Shown in pieces: positions 43,253 to 51,583 of a stretch of DNA of 64,000 nucleotides. Source of the stretch: Streptomyces clavuligerus (lineage in GTDB: Bacteria; Actinomycetota; Actinomycetes; Streptomycetales; Streptomycetaceae). The stretch lies in contig NZ_CP027858.1 of the NCBI RefSeq assembly GCF_005519465.1, positions 3,782,001 to 3,846,000 of the forward strand, given 5' to 3'. The position numbers and the translations under genes are program-made. How positions within the stretch are numbered: the first letter of the stretch is position 1; every line of letters begins with the position of its first letter. The notes under the pieces are model-generated. The model made no database searches, had not been told where the DNA came from, and was given only the letters and a program-made list of their open reading frames with translations.

Positions 43253-43857
43253 TCCACGAGCACACCGGCCGCGCCTCGATGGAGAAGGAGGAGCTGTACG
43301 CCGTGGCTGCCGAGGTCGATGAACTCCGCGAAAAGATCACCGTGCCGTCGTCGCCCGCCGAGCTGCCCGGTCTGGTGACCGCCTCCCGCCGCCTCACCGA
43401 GCTGAGCGGCCTGGTCACCACGCTGGCCGACGAGGTCCAATCCCGCGCCGACAACGATACGGCCGGGCTCGATCTCGGGCCCGTCATCCACGCCTACACC
43501 GCCGCCTCCATCCACGCGGGCCAGGCACTGGCGAACTACACCGAGGCGTACCACCAGCTCGGTACCCTCCGCCGCCATGCCCTGGCTCCGGACAGCGGGG
43601 ACCTGAGCGACACCCGGGAAGCCGCGTTCCGGATGGCGCAGTGGCGGCTGGAGCTGACCCGGGACGGTCTCGGCGCGGTCAGCCGGAGCCTGCGGGAGTC
43701 CTCCGACCGGATCGACAGCACACCGCCCCGGATCCTCGCCGCGCTCAGCCGCTCGGCCCGTCCGGCGAACTCGATCTACCGCCCGCCCGCGTTCGACCTC
43801 GCCAAAGCTCCGGTGTTCCGGCTCGCCTACACCCCGGAGCCGCGCCGTGGCCGCTGA
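43249..43857 (+). CDS. Hypothetical helical protein (202 aa)
   Basis: The ATG at 43249 overlaps the previous stop by 4 bp. Mostly helical: ELYAVAAEVDELREKI, ASRRLTELSGLVTTLADEV, ASIHAGQALANYTEAYHQL. It ends LAYTPEPRRGR, a basic end like its neighbours but without the AEAARARS core. Its 3' end overlaps the start of the methylase pseudogene by 11 bp. Confidence 0.65.
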   Translation: MIHEHTGRASMEKEELYAVAAEVDELREKITVPSSPAELPGLVTASRRLTELSGLVTTLADEVQSRADNDTAGLDLGPVIHAYTAASIHAGQALANYTEAYHQLGTLRRHALAPDSGDLSDTREAAFRMAQWRLELTRDGLGAVSRSLRESSDRIDSTPPRILAALSRSARPANSIYRPPAFDLAKAPVFRLAYTPEPRRGR

Positions 43858-45044
43858 ACCGCCCGCGCCGGGCGGGCGGCTGATCGGGAGCCTGTGCTCC
43901 GGGTACGGCGGCCTCGACCTCGGGGTCCAGTCGGTCCTGGGCGGGCGGATGGCCTGGCACGCCGACACCGCCCCCGGGGCGTCGAGGATTCTGGCCCGGC
44001 ACTGGCCCGGGGTGCCGAACCTGGGCGACATCTCGGTGGTGAGCTGGGCGGATGTCCAGGGGGTGTGTGTCCTGACGGCGGGTTTCCCCTGTCAAAGACG
44101 TCTCGGTCGCCGGTCGCCGGGCCGGGCTGTCCGCGGGCACCCGGTCCGGTCTGTGGCACCACGTCGCCCGCGCTATCGCCGTCCTCCGACCCTGTCTGGT
44201 GGTGATCGAGAATGTCCGGGGGCTCCTCACCTCCCCCGCCGCCCCCTCCTCTGGCGAGCTGGAACCCTGCCCGTGGTGTCTGGGAGACCACGCAGGTCAG
44301 CCTGCTGTGCGGGCACTCGGTGCCGTACTCGGATCCCTGGCCGACATCGGGTTCGATGCGCGCTGGCGCGTGCTTCGCGCCTCCGACGTCGGCGGGCCAC
44401 ATCAGCGTGAGCGGGTCTTCCTCACTGCCTGGCCCCGCTCTGTTGAAGACGCCGACGAGCAACATCGGCACGAACGGGGGCAGCCAGCATCCGGCGAAGA
44501 GGAAGGCAGGCGGGCACGGTCCGAACCTCGCGGACGAGGTGGAGTGGCTGCTGCCGACCCCGAAGGCTTCGGACGGGGTCAAGGGGTCGCCCAATCAGCG
44601 TCATGGCAACGGCGATTTGACGCTGCCGTCGGCGGCGGCGCGGCTGCTGCCGACTCCGCGGGCCACGGACACGGGTACCCCGGGGCGCCGTGCGGGCAAG
44701 GGGTTCCGGCCCCCGCTGTCGGCGGTGGTCCTGCCGTTGTTCACCACGGAACCGGCGACGACGGCGGCCCCGTCGGAGCGTGGGGGCCCTACGCCGCAGC
44801 CGTCGCCCGGTGGGAGAACGTCACCCGCCCGGCGCCGGAGCCGACCGATGGCGCGGGCCGTCTGAGTCCGCGGTTCGTGGAGTGGATGCAGGGCCTGCCG
44901 CCCGGCTGGGTCACCGACACCCCCGGCCTGGGACGCCCAGCCCAGCTCACCGCCCTCGGCAACGGCGTCGTCCCCCAGCAGGCCGCCCGCGCGGTCGAAC
45001 TGCTCGCCCCGCCCCTGGGCCACTGCCCGCACCGGGCGGGGTGA
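43847..45044 (+). pseudogene. C5-cytosine DNA methyltransferase with several frameshifts
   Basis: Starts with motif I, SLCSGYGGLDLGV, and motif IV, TAGFPCQ. At 44094–44096 (CAAAGAC) one extra A breaks the frame; DVSVAGRRAGL and VVIENVRGLL continue in the next frame. A second shift near the CCCC run at 44433 moves to the frame reading LLKTPTSN, LADEVEWLLPTPKASDG and LLPTPRATDTG. A third, near 44770–44790, returns to WGPYAAAVARWE, PRFVEWMQGLP and ALGNGVVPQQA. All expected parts are present in order but in three frames, so it is a recent pseudogene or contains sequence errors. Original role: element self-methylation. Confidence 0.75.
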
Positions 45045-45065
45045 GCCCCCCTCTACCCCGGGACT

Positions 45066-45084
45066 CCCGGCCGGGCCAAACCGG
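45066..45084. promoter_or_regulatory. Dispersed motif, variant CCCGGCCGGGCCAAAC
   Basis: CCCGGCCGGGCCAAACCGG in the 100-bp gap after the methylase pseudogene, closely similar to the site at 57659–57677 and related to those at 28.2 and 36.8 kb. Confidence 0.4.
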
Positions 45085-45145
45085 GTTCCGTCCGGACCAT
45101 CTGCAGCCCAACACCCGTCCGATCCGCGGAAACGAGGGCTGCCCC

Positions 45146-45724
45146 ATGTCCATGCCTGCTGATGAGCCGGTGCGCGTCGCGGACCACGATCTCGGCGATC
45201 TGGTCTCCACCGTGCACCGGCTGATGGCCGAGACCCAGCGGCACGGTGAAACCATCGCCCGCCTCACTGAAGGCCCCGGCGACGAAGACGACGGCGAGAG
45301 TCCTGGCACGTCCGGGCCCGCCGCCGGGGACGGATCCCCGGCCGGGACGGAGGGCCCGTCGTCGATCTTCATCCTGGCGCTGGCCGGGCAGGCGTACGAA
45401 GAGGAACTCGCCGCGCTCGGCACGTGGGTGGAGCGGCTGCTGGTGCCGGTCTACGGACGGGAGATCACCACCGGCCGGCCGTGGTGCTTCCAGTGGCGGG
45501 AGCATCCCGAGGCCATCGCCCGCCTGCACGGGCTGTGGCTGGCGTGGCAGCAGTTCACCGACATCGAGGCCGGTCCGGTCGGTCCGGCGACCTGGCACCG
45601 CGACCACCTGGATCCGACGTGGCTCCAGCTCCGTGCCCCGGACGGGCCGTTCGGCGCCTGCACCACCAGCGCGGCCCGGCCGAGTCACCGGCTGCTGGCC
45701 GCGCCCGGCGCCGAGGGGGCCTGA
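45146..45724 (+). CDS. DUF4913-like protein
   Basis: A 192-aa protein. After an acidic N-terminal region comes IFILALAGQAYEEELAALGTWVERLLVPVYGRE, then WCFQWREHPEAIARLHGLWLAW and WHRDHLDPTWLQL, the Trp-rich pattern of DUF4913 proteins found on actinobacterial plasmids and integrated elements. Function of that family is unknown. It lacks the basic tail. A gap of 2 bp separates it from the next ATG. Confidence 0.7.
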   Translation: MSMPADEPVRVADHDLGDLVSTVHRLMAETQRHGETIARLTEGPGDEDDGESPGTSGPAAGDGSPAGTEGPSSIFILALAGQAYEEELAALGTWVERLLVPVYGREITTGRPWCFQWREHPEAIARLHGLWLAWQQFTDIEAGPVGPATWHRDHLDPTWLQLRAPDGPFGACTTSAARPSHRLLAAPGAEGA

Positions 45725-45726
45725 TC

Positions 45727-46533
45727 ATGACCGAGCAGTTCTCCTCCTGGCCGGACGACCAGCCTGACCTCTTCGCCTCCCCGGATTACCGGCTCGACGG
45801 CTTCACCGCCGCCACCGAGGAGATCGAGGACTACTTCCACCGCGCGACGCTCGACGACAGCTCGTTCGTGCTTCTGGCCGCCCACCACAGCGGCGACAGC
45901 TACCTCCTGTTCCACGACCCGACGTACATCTACGACGTCCCCGGCACCGCCTCCTACGTCGCCATGCACCTCACCCGGGACACCGAGCAGCGCACCTACC
46001 GGTTCGCCGAGCAGAAGCACCCGCTCTCGCCGCTGGCGCAGCGGTGGCTGGTCCAGCGGGGGTGCCCGCCTACGAAGGTCGAGCTGTCGGATGCGGGCGG
46101 GCCCCGTGCGGCGGATGCGCTGGAGGAGCTGCTGCGGGCCAACACCGATGACCGGTACGAGGTTCTTGACCACCACACCGGCGAGGTGGGGGACTTCAGC
46201 GCAGGGATGGAGACCTGGGTCATGGTGCGTGACGCGCACCCCGACTCGGCGCAGTTCCCGTACCGGATCTTCCTTGAGGAGGTCGCGCCGAGCCTGACCA
46301 CGTACACCGTGCGGGAGGCGGCCTTTCCTACGGCCGAGGCCGCCGACAACTGGGTCTGGGACAGGGACAGGGGCTGGCCGGCCGCCCCCGAGCCCGCTGC
46401 GGTACGGGCGGAGGCCGCCGTCGCCCGCTCTCCCCGTGCCCCGGGCCGCCTCGCCGTGCCGCCGAACCCGGTCACCGCACCCCACCCCTCCGTCTCCTCG
46501 GAGACGGCCCGGACCGGCCGGGGGCGGTCGTGA
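45727..46533 (+). CDS. Hypothetical protein with shared tail (268 aa)
   Basis: Contains FVLLAAHHSGDSYLLFHDPTY, and VMVRDAHPDSAQFPYRIFLEE, suggesting mixed alpha/beta domains. The end reads VRAEAAVARSPRAPGR, a Pro/Thr/Ser stretch and TARTGRGRS, a clear member of the tail series. Its stop overlaps the GTG of the next gene by 4 bp. No family recognised. Confidence 0.65.
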   Translation: MTEQFSSWPDDQPDLFASPDYRLDGFTAATEEIEDYFHRATLDDSSFVLLAAHHSGDSYLLFHDPTYIYDVPGTASYVAMHLTRDTEQRTYRFAEQKHPLSPLAQRWLVQRGCPPTKVELSDAGGPRAADALEELLRANTDDRYEVLDHHTGEVGDFSAGMETWVMVRDAHPDSAQFPYRIFLEEVAPSLTTYTVREAAFPTAEAADNWVWDRDRGWPAAPEPAAVRAEAAVARSPRAPGRLAVPPNPVTAPHPSVSSETARTGRGRS

Positions 46534-46994
46534 AGTCCGCGCGGTACGCCTTCGCCGCGCATCCCGAAGCCCTGGAAGACCTGCGGAACGTCCCCGGGAA
46601 CATCCGGGATCTGGCCCTGCTCGAACTCCAGCACCTGGTCCACGGCAACGAGCGCGGGGCTCGGATGCACCGGGAGCTGGCCGGCTGCCACAAGGTCTAC
46701 GTCGACCCGCAGACCCGCTGGCGGATGGTGTTCCAGTTCCGCGACGCCCCGCCCTCCTCGCAGCACCGGCGGGAGATCTTCCTCGTCGCGGTCGGCGAAC
46801 GGTACGACAACACGGTCTACCGCACCGCCGCCGACCGTCTGCGCCGCGAGGCCGCCGCCGGGACGGACCAGCGCGCGGAAGCGGCACGCGCCCGCTCCCC
46901 GCACATGCGCACCACGGGCACCCCACCCGTGTCCCCGACTGCCGCGCCGACCGCGGCCACCGCACCGGCCGCCCAGCGCCGCACCCGTACCTGA
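46530..46994 (+). CDS. RelE/ParE-fold-like protein with shared tail (154 aa)
   Basis: The first ~105 residues read like a RelE/ParE-type toxin fold: HPEALEDLRNVPGNIRDLALLEL, then MHRELAGCHKVYVDPQTRWRMVFQF and IFLVAVGERYDNTVYRTA. No antitoxin gene is adjacent, and the C-terminus is extended by QRAEAARARSPHMRTTG, an Ala/Pro stretch and QRRTRT. Without catalytic evidence, toxin activity is only a suggestion. A toxin-fold domain joined to the tail would fit a delivered protein. Confidence 0.55.
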   Translation: MKSARYAFAAHPEALEDLRNVPGNIRDLALLELQHLVHGNERGARMHRELAGCHKVYVDPQTRWRMVFQFRDAPPSSQHRREIFLVAVGERYDNTVYRTAADRLRREAAAGTDQRAEAARARSPHMRTTGTPPVSPTAAPTAATAPAAQRRTRT

Positions 46995-47021
46995 ACCCCT
47001 TCCCGCCTTTTTGGAGTTGTT

Positions 47022-47516
47022 GTGCACGGCACCCCGCCGCCCGGTCTCGGGACCCGTCTCGTCCGCGAGTCCCTCGGCGTCGACTCGGCCGCCGATCTCC
47101 TCGGCCGCCACCCGTTCCTCAGCCCGTACGGGCAGTTGACCGCGCTGATCGCGGACGCCACCTTCAAGGTCGACGACCTCGATCAGAAGGTCCACGAGCG
47201 CACCGCCTGCATCGCCCGGGAGCTGGACTCCGTCCGCGGTGGGCAGAGCGCCGCCGTCCTCGGGACGGCCAGCACCGAGATCGCCCTGCTCAGCGCACGG
47301 CGGGATCAGAGCGCCGAGCATCTGCGGACCATGGCCGGTGCCTACAAGCGCTCCCTCGCCAACGACACCGCCGTCCCGGCCTCGGTGCACGGCCTCGCCT
47401 CGCGGGCGGAGGCCGCCGTCTCCCGCACCCCCGGGAGCCCGGTCTCCGCCGTGGCCCCGGTGCCGCCGATCACCGGCCTGCCCACCACCGCCGTCCCGGC
47501 CCGCCGACCCCGCTGA
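47022..47516 (+). CDS. Hypothetical protein with shared tail (164 aa)
   Basis: GTG start behind TTGGAG. The main part is helical (ATFKVDDLDQKVHERTACIARELDSV, SAEHLRTMAGAYKRSLAND). It ends ASRAEAAVSRTPGSPVS, a Pro/Val-rich stretch and PARRPR. No family recognised. Confidence 0.65.
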   Translation: MHGTPPPGLGTRLVRESLGVDSAADLLGRHPFLSPYGQLTALIADATFKVDDLDQKVHERTACIARELDSVRGGQSAAVLGTASTEIALLSARRDQSAEHLRTMAGAYKRSLANDTAVPASVHGLASRAEAAVSRTPGSPVSAVAPVPPITGLPTTAVPARRPR

Positions 47517-47531
47517 CCCCGGAGGAGCCCC

Positions 47532-48326
47532 GTGCCCACCCTTCGCGCTGCCCTCACCGGGCGGACCGAGTCCGTCGACCAGGCCCTCGTCACCCTCTCG
47601 CCCCGCTGGACCACCTGGACCCTGCAGACCCTCCGCCAGCACGAGACCATGCGCCCGGCGGAGATCGGCGCGGCCATGCCGTGGAACAGCTACCCGACCA
47701 CGATCCAGGTCCTCAACCGCATGTACGCCCAAGGGCTCGTGGACCGCCACGGCCACGGGACCTACGGGGTCACGGCGGCCGGGCGCGCGACCGGGCCGGT
47801 CCACCGCGCCCTCGCCGACTGGCACCGCACCCACTTCACCCCGGCCACCGCAGACGCGGAACGGGCCGAGGAGACCCTCGCCCGACTGCGGCCCGTCGGA
47901 ACGACCGCCACACTCGGCGCGCTGGACCGGCACGGACCACTCACGTACCCCGAGATCGTCGAGACGACCGGGCTGCCCCCCAGTTCGGCCCACCAGCGCC
48001 TCGCACGCATGGAGCGGGACGGGCTGATCGTCCGGGACTCCCCACGCAAGGGCACCCGGTACGAGCTGAGCCCGGCGGCCGAGCAGCTCGGCGACGCGTA
48101 CACGGCCCTGGCCGCCTGGAACCCCACCACCGCGACAACGTCTGCGGCTCCGGCCCCGCCGGTCCTCGTCCGCCCGCAGACCATCAGCAACGAATGGGCG
48201 GCGGTCGCCGTCCAGCGCGCGCCTGCCGCAGCGGCGGTCCCGGGGTTGTTCTCGCATCCGCCCGCGGCTCAGCCCCTGGTGCCCGCCGCCGTCACCGCGA
48301 TCTCCCGCCCGCACCTCACCCGCTGA
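47532..48326 (+). CDS. Two-domain winged-helix regulator (264 aa)
   Basis: Two HxlR/MarR-like winged helices: WTLQTLRQHETMRPAEIGAAMPW ... VLNRMYAQGLVDRHG (about 30–75) and LGALDRHGPLTYPEIVETTGLP ... RLARMERDGLIVRDS (about 125–175). The tail is Ala/Pro-rich and ends AISRPHLTR; the core AEAARARS is replaced by VQRAPAAAAVPG. GGAGGA lies before the GTG/ATG region. A likely regulator of the element, or DNA-binding protein carried to the recipient. Confidence 0.7.
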   Translation: MPTLRAALTGRTESVDQALVTLSPRWTTWTLQTLRQHETMRPAEIGAAMPWNSYPTTIQVLNRMYAQGLVDRHGHGTYGVTAAGRATGPVHRALADWHRTHFTPATADAERAEETLARLRPVGTTATLGALDRHGPLTYPEIVETTGLPPSSAHQRLARMERDGLIVRDSPRKGTRYELSPAAEQLGDAYTALAAWNPTTATTSAAPAPPVLVRPQTISNEWAAVAVQRAPAAAAVPGLFSHPPAAQPLVPAAVTAISRPHLTR

Positions 48327-48358
48327 CCACCCCCACCCGAGGAACGGAACCACCCGCC

Positions 48359-49212
48359 ATGCCCGCTGCCGAAGAGATCGACGGCGACGTCTACGTCTCC
48401 CCGGTGTACCTCGCTGGCTCCACCTACACCGGCGACCCGGCCCTGCGGCCCCTGCTCGACGTCGGCTTCACCATGGTTGACGACGACCTGGCCAACGCGT
48501 ACCTGGCCTCACCGGACCAGAAGGTCCGGGTCGGATGGCTACCGGAAGGCGAGGACGACTGCCTGTGGCGGATCACCGGCCACGAGCGGCCGTTCGCCCC
48601 GCCCCGGTGGCTGGCCACCTTCGACCACTTCACCCCCGTCGAGGTCGTCGCCGCGTTCACCACCGCCCTCGCCGAGGACCACGCCCAGGGCAACCACGCC
48701 TCCGTCCACGGCCACCCGGTGCCTCAAGGGCGGAGCCCTTCCTCGCTCTGGCCGAGGCAGGCTGGAGCACGAACCACCGGCCCTACGTGAGCACGACCCA
48801 GCCACCCGACCGGCTCGCCCTGATCACCCACGTCAACGGCCGGCTGGACCACCAGGACGAGATCAACGACCTCCGCTCCCGCTGGGTCATGGGCGGCGGT
48901 GCCTCCGGCTACTCGTCCGAATGGCTCGCCACCTTCACCACGAACACCCCGGTGCACCTGATCAGCGCCACCACCGCCCGGCTCGCCGACCCCGCCCCCG
49001 TCGCCCGCTACAAGGACCACCTCCCCGAACGCAACCGGGCCGCATCCCGCATCACCCCCGTCAAGCCGCCCGTGCCCAGCCCGCTGGACATCGCCCGCGC
49101 ACAGGCCGCCCGTTCCCGTTCCACCACCGCCCGCGCTGTGATCCCAACCCCGGTCACGGTGTGGCGGACCACGACCCCGGCCCCGGCCGCCGCGTCGGCC
49201 CGGCGCCGCTGA
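48359..49212 (+). pseudogene. DUF317 protein, frameshifted (two DUF317 domains)
   Basis: The N-terminal half from ATG 48359 shows YVSPVYLAGSTYTGD, VRVGWLPEGEDDCLWRI and PRWLATFDHFTPVEVVAAFT, typical of DUF317. At 48720–48735 the frame changes by -1 (or +2). The second half continues FLALAEAGWSTNHRPYVS, ALITHVNGRLDHQDEI, SSEWLATFTTNTPVHLI, a second DUF317-like unit. It ends IARAQAARSRSTTAR, then PAAASARRR, the shared tail. One indel separates two otherwise intact halves, so recent loss or sequence error are both possible. Confidence 0.7.
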
Positions 49213-49227
49213 ACCGGCGGGACCCCT

Positions 49228-49773
49228 GTGGATACGCCTCCGACCGGCGGCCCGCCGACCCCGTATCAGCCCGTGGCGTGGGCGACCGACCCCGAGCTGA
49301 CCGGCCGCCTGCGCCGCGCGACCCAGACCATCCTGGACTCCCTGTCCACCGTCATCGATGCCGGGGAACCCTTCTCCACCGCACTCCACGGCGGTGCCGA
49401 GCACGTCTGCGACGCGGCCGAACTCGACTACTCCTGGGCCCCGATGGTCGAGGCCGAAGCCGTCCGTGCCGTGACCAATGCCTTCGGCAACCCGGATCAG
49501 GCCCTGTTCATCTCCGGCCTGTCCCGGATCGTCCAGCACATCGACGCCCTGCCCCTGGACGAGCAGCAGCGGCTCGTCCAGCGGGCGGCCGACCGCTACA
49601 CCGGCGGCCCCGTCTGGCTCCTGCCCCGCAGTACGGCGGCCAGGGCCGTCTCCCCGGCCCTGGGCGCGGCACCACCTCGGCGGGAGAGCAGGCCCGATGT
49701 CGTCCCGGACCGGTCCAACGTCCTCCCGTTCAACCCCCGTACCCCGAACCCGCCGCGCATGCCCGGTCGCTGA
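49228..49773 (+). CDS. Hypothetical protein (181 aa), tailed
   Basis: GTG start. Acidic helical main part (RRATQTILDSLSTVIDAGEPF, MVEAEAVRAVTNAFGNPDQAL). The C-terminal ~60 residues are Pro/Arg-rich: STAARAVSPALGAAPPRRE ... RTPNPPRMPGR, a divergent form of the tail. No family recognised. Confidence 0.6.
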   Translation: MDTPPTGGPPTPYQPVAWATDPELTGRLRRATQTILDSLSTVIDAGEPFSTALHGGAEHVCDAAELDYSWAPMVEAEAVRAVTNAFGNPDQALFISGLSRIVQHIDALPLDEQQRLVQRAADRYTGGPVWLLPRSTAARAVSPALGAAPPRRESRPDVVPDRSNVLPFNPRTPNPPRMPGR

Positions 49774-49809
49774 CCGGCAGCCGCCCCCACTGAAGGAGCC
49801 CCGTCCCTC

Positions 49810-50325
49810 ATGTCCCAGCCCACGGCCCTGGCCTCCGCCGACGCCATCATCGAGGCCGCCTGGCAGCGGCCCGTCGACGCCCTCCAGACTCTTCGGCGCG
49901 AAGGCCGCATCTCCGATCCCGCTCTGCTCACCGTGCTGCGGATACGGCAGAGCATCGTCTTCGCCGACTCCGAGATCAGCGGTCATCAGGAGCGGGTCCA
50001 CCACCTCACCCGCCCAGGCCACGTCCCCGTCCTCCACGAACTGGACGCCATCACCTCCGCCGCCACCCAGCTCCATATCGCCCACGCCGAGGCCAACGCC
50101 CGCGTCCGCGCCCTCTGCGCCGTGATCGATGCCCACCCCGAAGGCCATCTCGCGGAAGCTTTGACACGCGAACTGGCCCGTACCGGTGAGCCGCGCGCCG
50201 AAGCCGCCCGCGCCCGCACCACCACCGGCATCAGCACCGCCCCCGCAACCCCGGACACCTCCGCGACCCAGGGGCCGGTCCGGGCCGTAGAACCGCCGGC
50301 CGCTCCCCGGGCCAAACGGCGCTAG
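49810..50325 (+). CDS. Hypothetical protein with shared tail (171 aa)
   Basis: Helical main part (ADAIIEAAWQRPVDALQTLRREG, HELDAITSAATQLHIAHAEANARV). It ends EPRAEAARARTTTGIST, a Pro/Thr/Ala stretch and PRAKRR, one of the cleanest tail copies. GAAGGAG precedes the ATG. Last gene before a short interruption on the opposite strand. Confidence 0.65.
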   Translation: MSQPTALASADAIIEAAWQRPVDALQTLRREGRISDPALLTVLRIRQSIVFADSEISGHQERVHHLTRPGHVPVLHELDAITSAATQLHIAHAEANARVRALCAVIDAHPEGHLAEALTRELARTGEPRAEAARARTTTGISTAPATPDTSATQGPVRAVEPPAAPRAKRR

Positions 50326-50480
50326 GACTCCCCAGGCCCGCCCTCCGGGCTTACGAGGGCAGTGAGTTCGTCCACGGTGAGTTCGATCCGGCGGCCGTCC
50401 GCCATCCGGGCCCGCGCCTGCGACGCCGCCCGGACGTCGTCGGCCAGCTCCGCGTACTCCCGGGCCTCGTCTCTGTTCAC
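50322..50480 (-). CDS. Small acidic protein (52 aa) on opposite strand
   Basis: GTG 50480 with GGGGGAG upstream. The sequence NRDEAREYAELADDVRAASQ ... ADGRRIELTVDELTALV looks structured. It overlaps the previous gene's stop tail to tail by 4 bp. It is the only leftward gene within the rightward operon and may have its own promoter near the GAATCG/CGATTC repeat (50519–50544). Confidence 0.5.
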   Translation of the reverse strand: MNRDEAREYAELADDVRAASQARARMADGRRIELTVDELTALVSPEGGPGES

Positions 50481-50688
50481 GGGCTCCCCCTGCTGTTCGT
50501 TCCGTTCGCCGTACGACGGAATCGGCTCCGGCGACGGGCGATTCATTCCGCCCCGCCGGCCCGTCCCGGGCGGGATTCGCCCACGGCAGACACACACGGG
50601 CCCGAACGGACTGGAACACCCCTTCGGACCCATGTTCAAGTACGGGTGTCGGGAAAAACCGCAGGTCAACGAAGGGATACCCGTACCC

Positions 50689-51066
50689 GTGACGCACTCC
50701 GCCCTCGCTCTCCCCCGCCCCGCCGAACTCAGCCCCAGCCTCCCCTCCGCCGTACGGGAGTGGCCGCTGGGCTGCGGCTGCGCGGGCCCGGTCCTGGCCA
50801 TGCTCGACGCCCAGGGCTGGGCCGTCATCACCGACCCGGACTCCAACGTCCACGCCACCAGCCCGGACGGCGGCCTCTACGTCGGCTTCCTCCCCGAAGC
50901 CCCCGCCGCCCGCCACGGCGACCTCTGGCACATCCGCACCCTCGACGCGAACGGCGAACCGGTCTGGCAGCAGACCTTCCCCGACGGGATCCCCGCCCTG
51001 GCCGTCGCCGGGTTCCTCGCCGCCCTCATCGCCACTCCCACCGCCCTGTGCACCCACTGCTCCTGA
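50689..51066 (+). CDS. Single-domain DUF317 protein
   Basis: A 125-aa protein starting at GTG 50689 behind GAAGGGA. REWPLGCGCAGPVLAMLDAQGWAV, HATSPDGGLYVGFLPEA, DLWHIRTLDANGEPVWQQTF and ALAVAGFLAAL are the DUF317 pattern. The control region holds TACGGGT (50641) and ACCCGTA (50679–50685) as an inverted pair, suggesting a separate promoter. DUF317 is widespread in Streptomyces; function unknown. Confidence 0.65.
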   Translation: MTHSALALPRPAELSPSLPSAVREWPLGCGCAGPVLAMLDAQGWAVITDPDSNVHATSPDGGLYVGFLPEAPAARHGDLWHIRTLDANGEPVWQQTFPDGIPALAVAGFLAALIATPTALCTHCS

Positions 51067-51096
51067 CCCCCCAGCCGTCTCCACGAAGGACTGCCC

Positions 51097-51324
51097 ATGT
51101 CCCACAAGGTCACCGTGACCAGCTATCACCCCGACGGCACCGTCTGCCCGCCCGACCACAAGTACACGACCAGCAACAGACCACTCGCCGAAGGCTGCAC
51201 CGGCCGTGGCCGGTTCATCGCCACCTGCACCTGCGGCACCTGGACCGAACCCTCGGCGACCAAGGGCTACGCCGCCGATATGGGCCGCCGCCACCGCATC
51301 ACCGCCTCCCGCAACCCGAACTGA
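51097..51324 (+). CDS. Small Cys-containing hypothetical protein (75 aa)
   Basis: VTSYHPDGTVCPPDHKY, EGCTGRGRFIATCTCGTW: four cysteines that may bind zinc. GAAGGA lies upstream of the ATG. It ends RRHRITASRNPN. Part of the final run of small genes in the rightward operon; no family recognised. Confidence 0.6.
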   Translation: MSHKVTVTSYHPDGTVCPPDHKYTTSNRPLAEGCTGRGRFIATCTCGTWTEPSATKGYAADMGRRHRITASRNPN

Positions 51325-51355
51325 CCACACCCGCCAATCCGCTCAGGAGGCCGCC

Positions 51356-51583
51356 CTGTCCCAGCCGCTGACCGTCGCCCAGCTCGTCCACCAGCTCCAG
51401 ACCCTCAACCCCACCCTCCCCGTCTTCCTCGCCGTCAACCCCGACTGGCCCTTCGCCCACACCATCGGCCGGGTCATCGAGGGCACCGGCATGGACGGCC
51501 CGGCCGTCTACATCGCCGAGGACGGCCAGGACCACTACCTCCCGCGCGATGTCGCCGCCGAACTGAACTGGACCGGCGAATGA
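51356..51583 (+). CDS. Small hypothetical protein (75 aa), probable CTG start
   Basis: The coding sequence QPLTVAQLVHQLQTLNPTLPV ... VYIAEDGQDHYLPRDVAAEL has no ATG/GTG/TTG at its N-terminus. A perfect AGGAGG (51345–51350) stands 5 bp before a CTG at 51356, so CTG is the likely start. The stop overlaps the next ATG by 4 bp. The fold looks complete from this start. Confidence 0.6.
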   Translation: MSQPLTVAQLVHQLQTLNPTLPVFLAVNPDWPFAHTIGRVIEGTGMDGPAVYIAEDGQDHYLPRDVAAELNWTGE

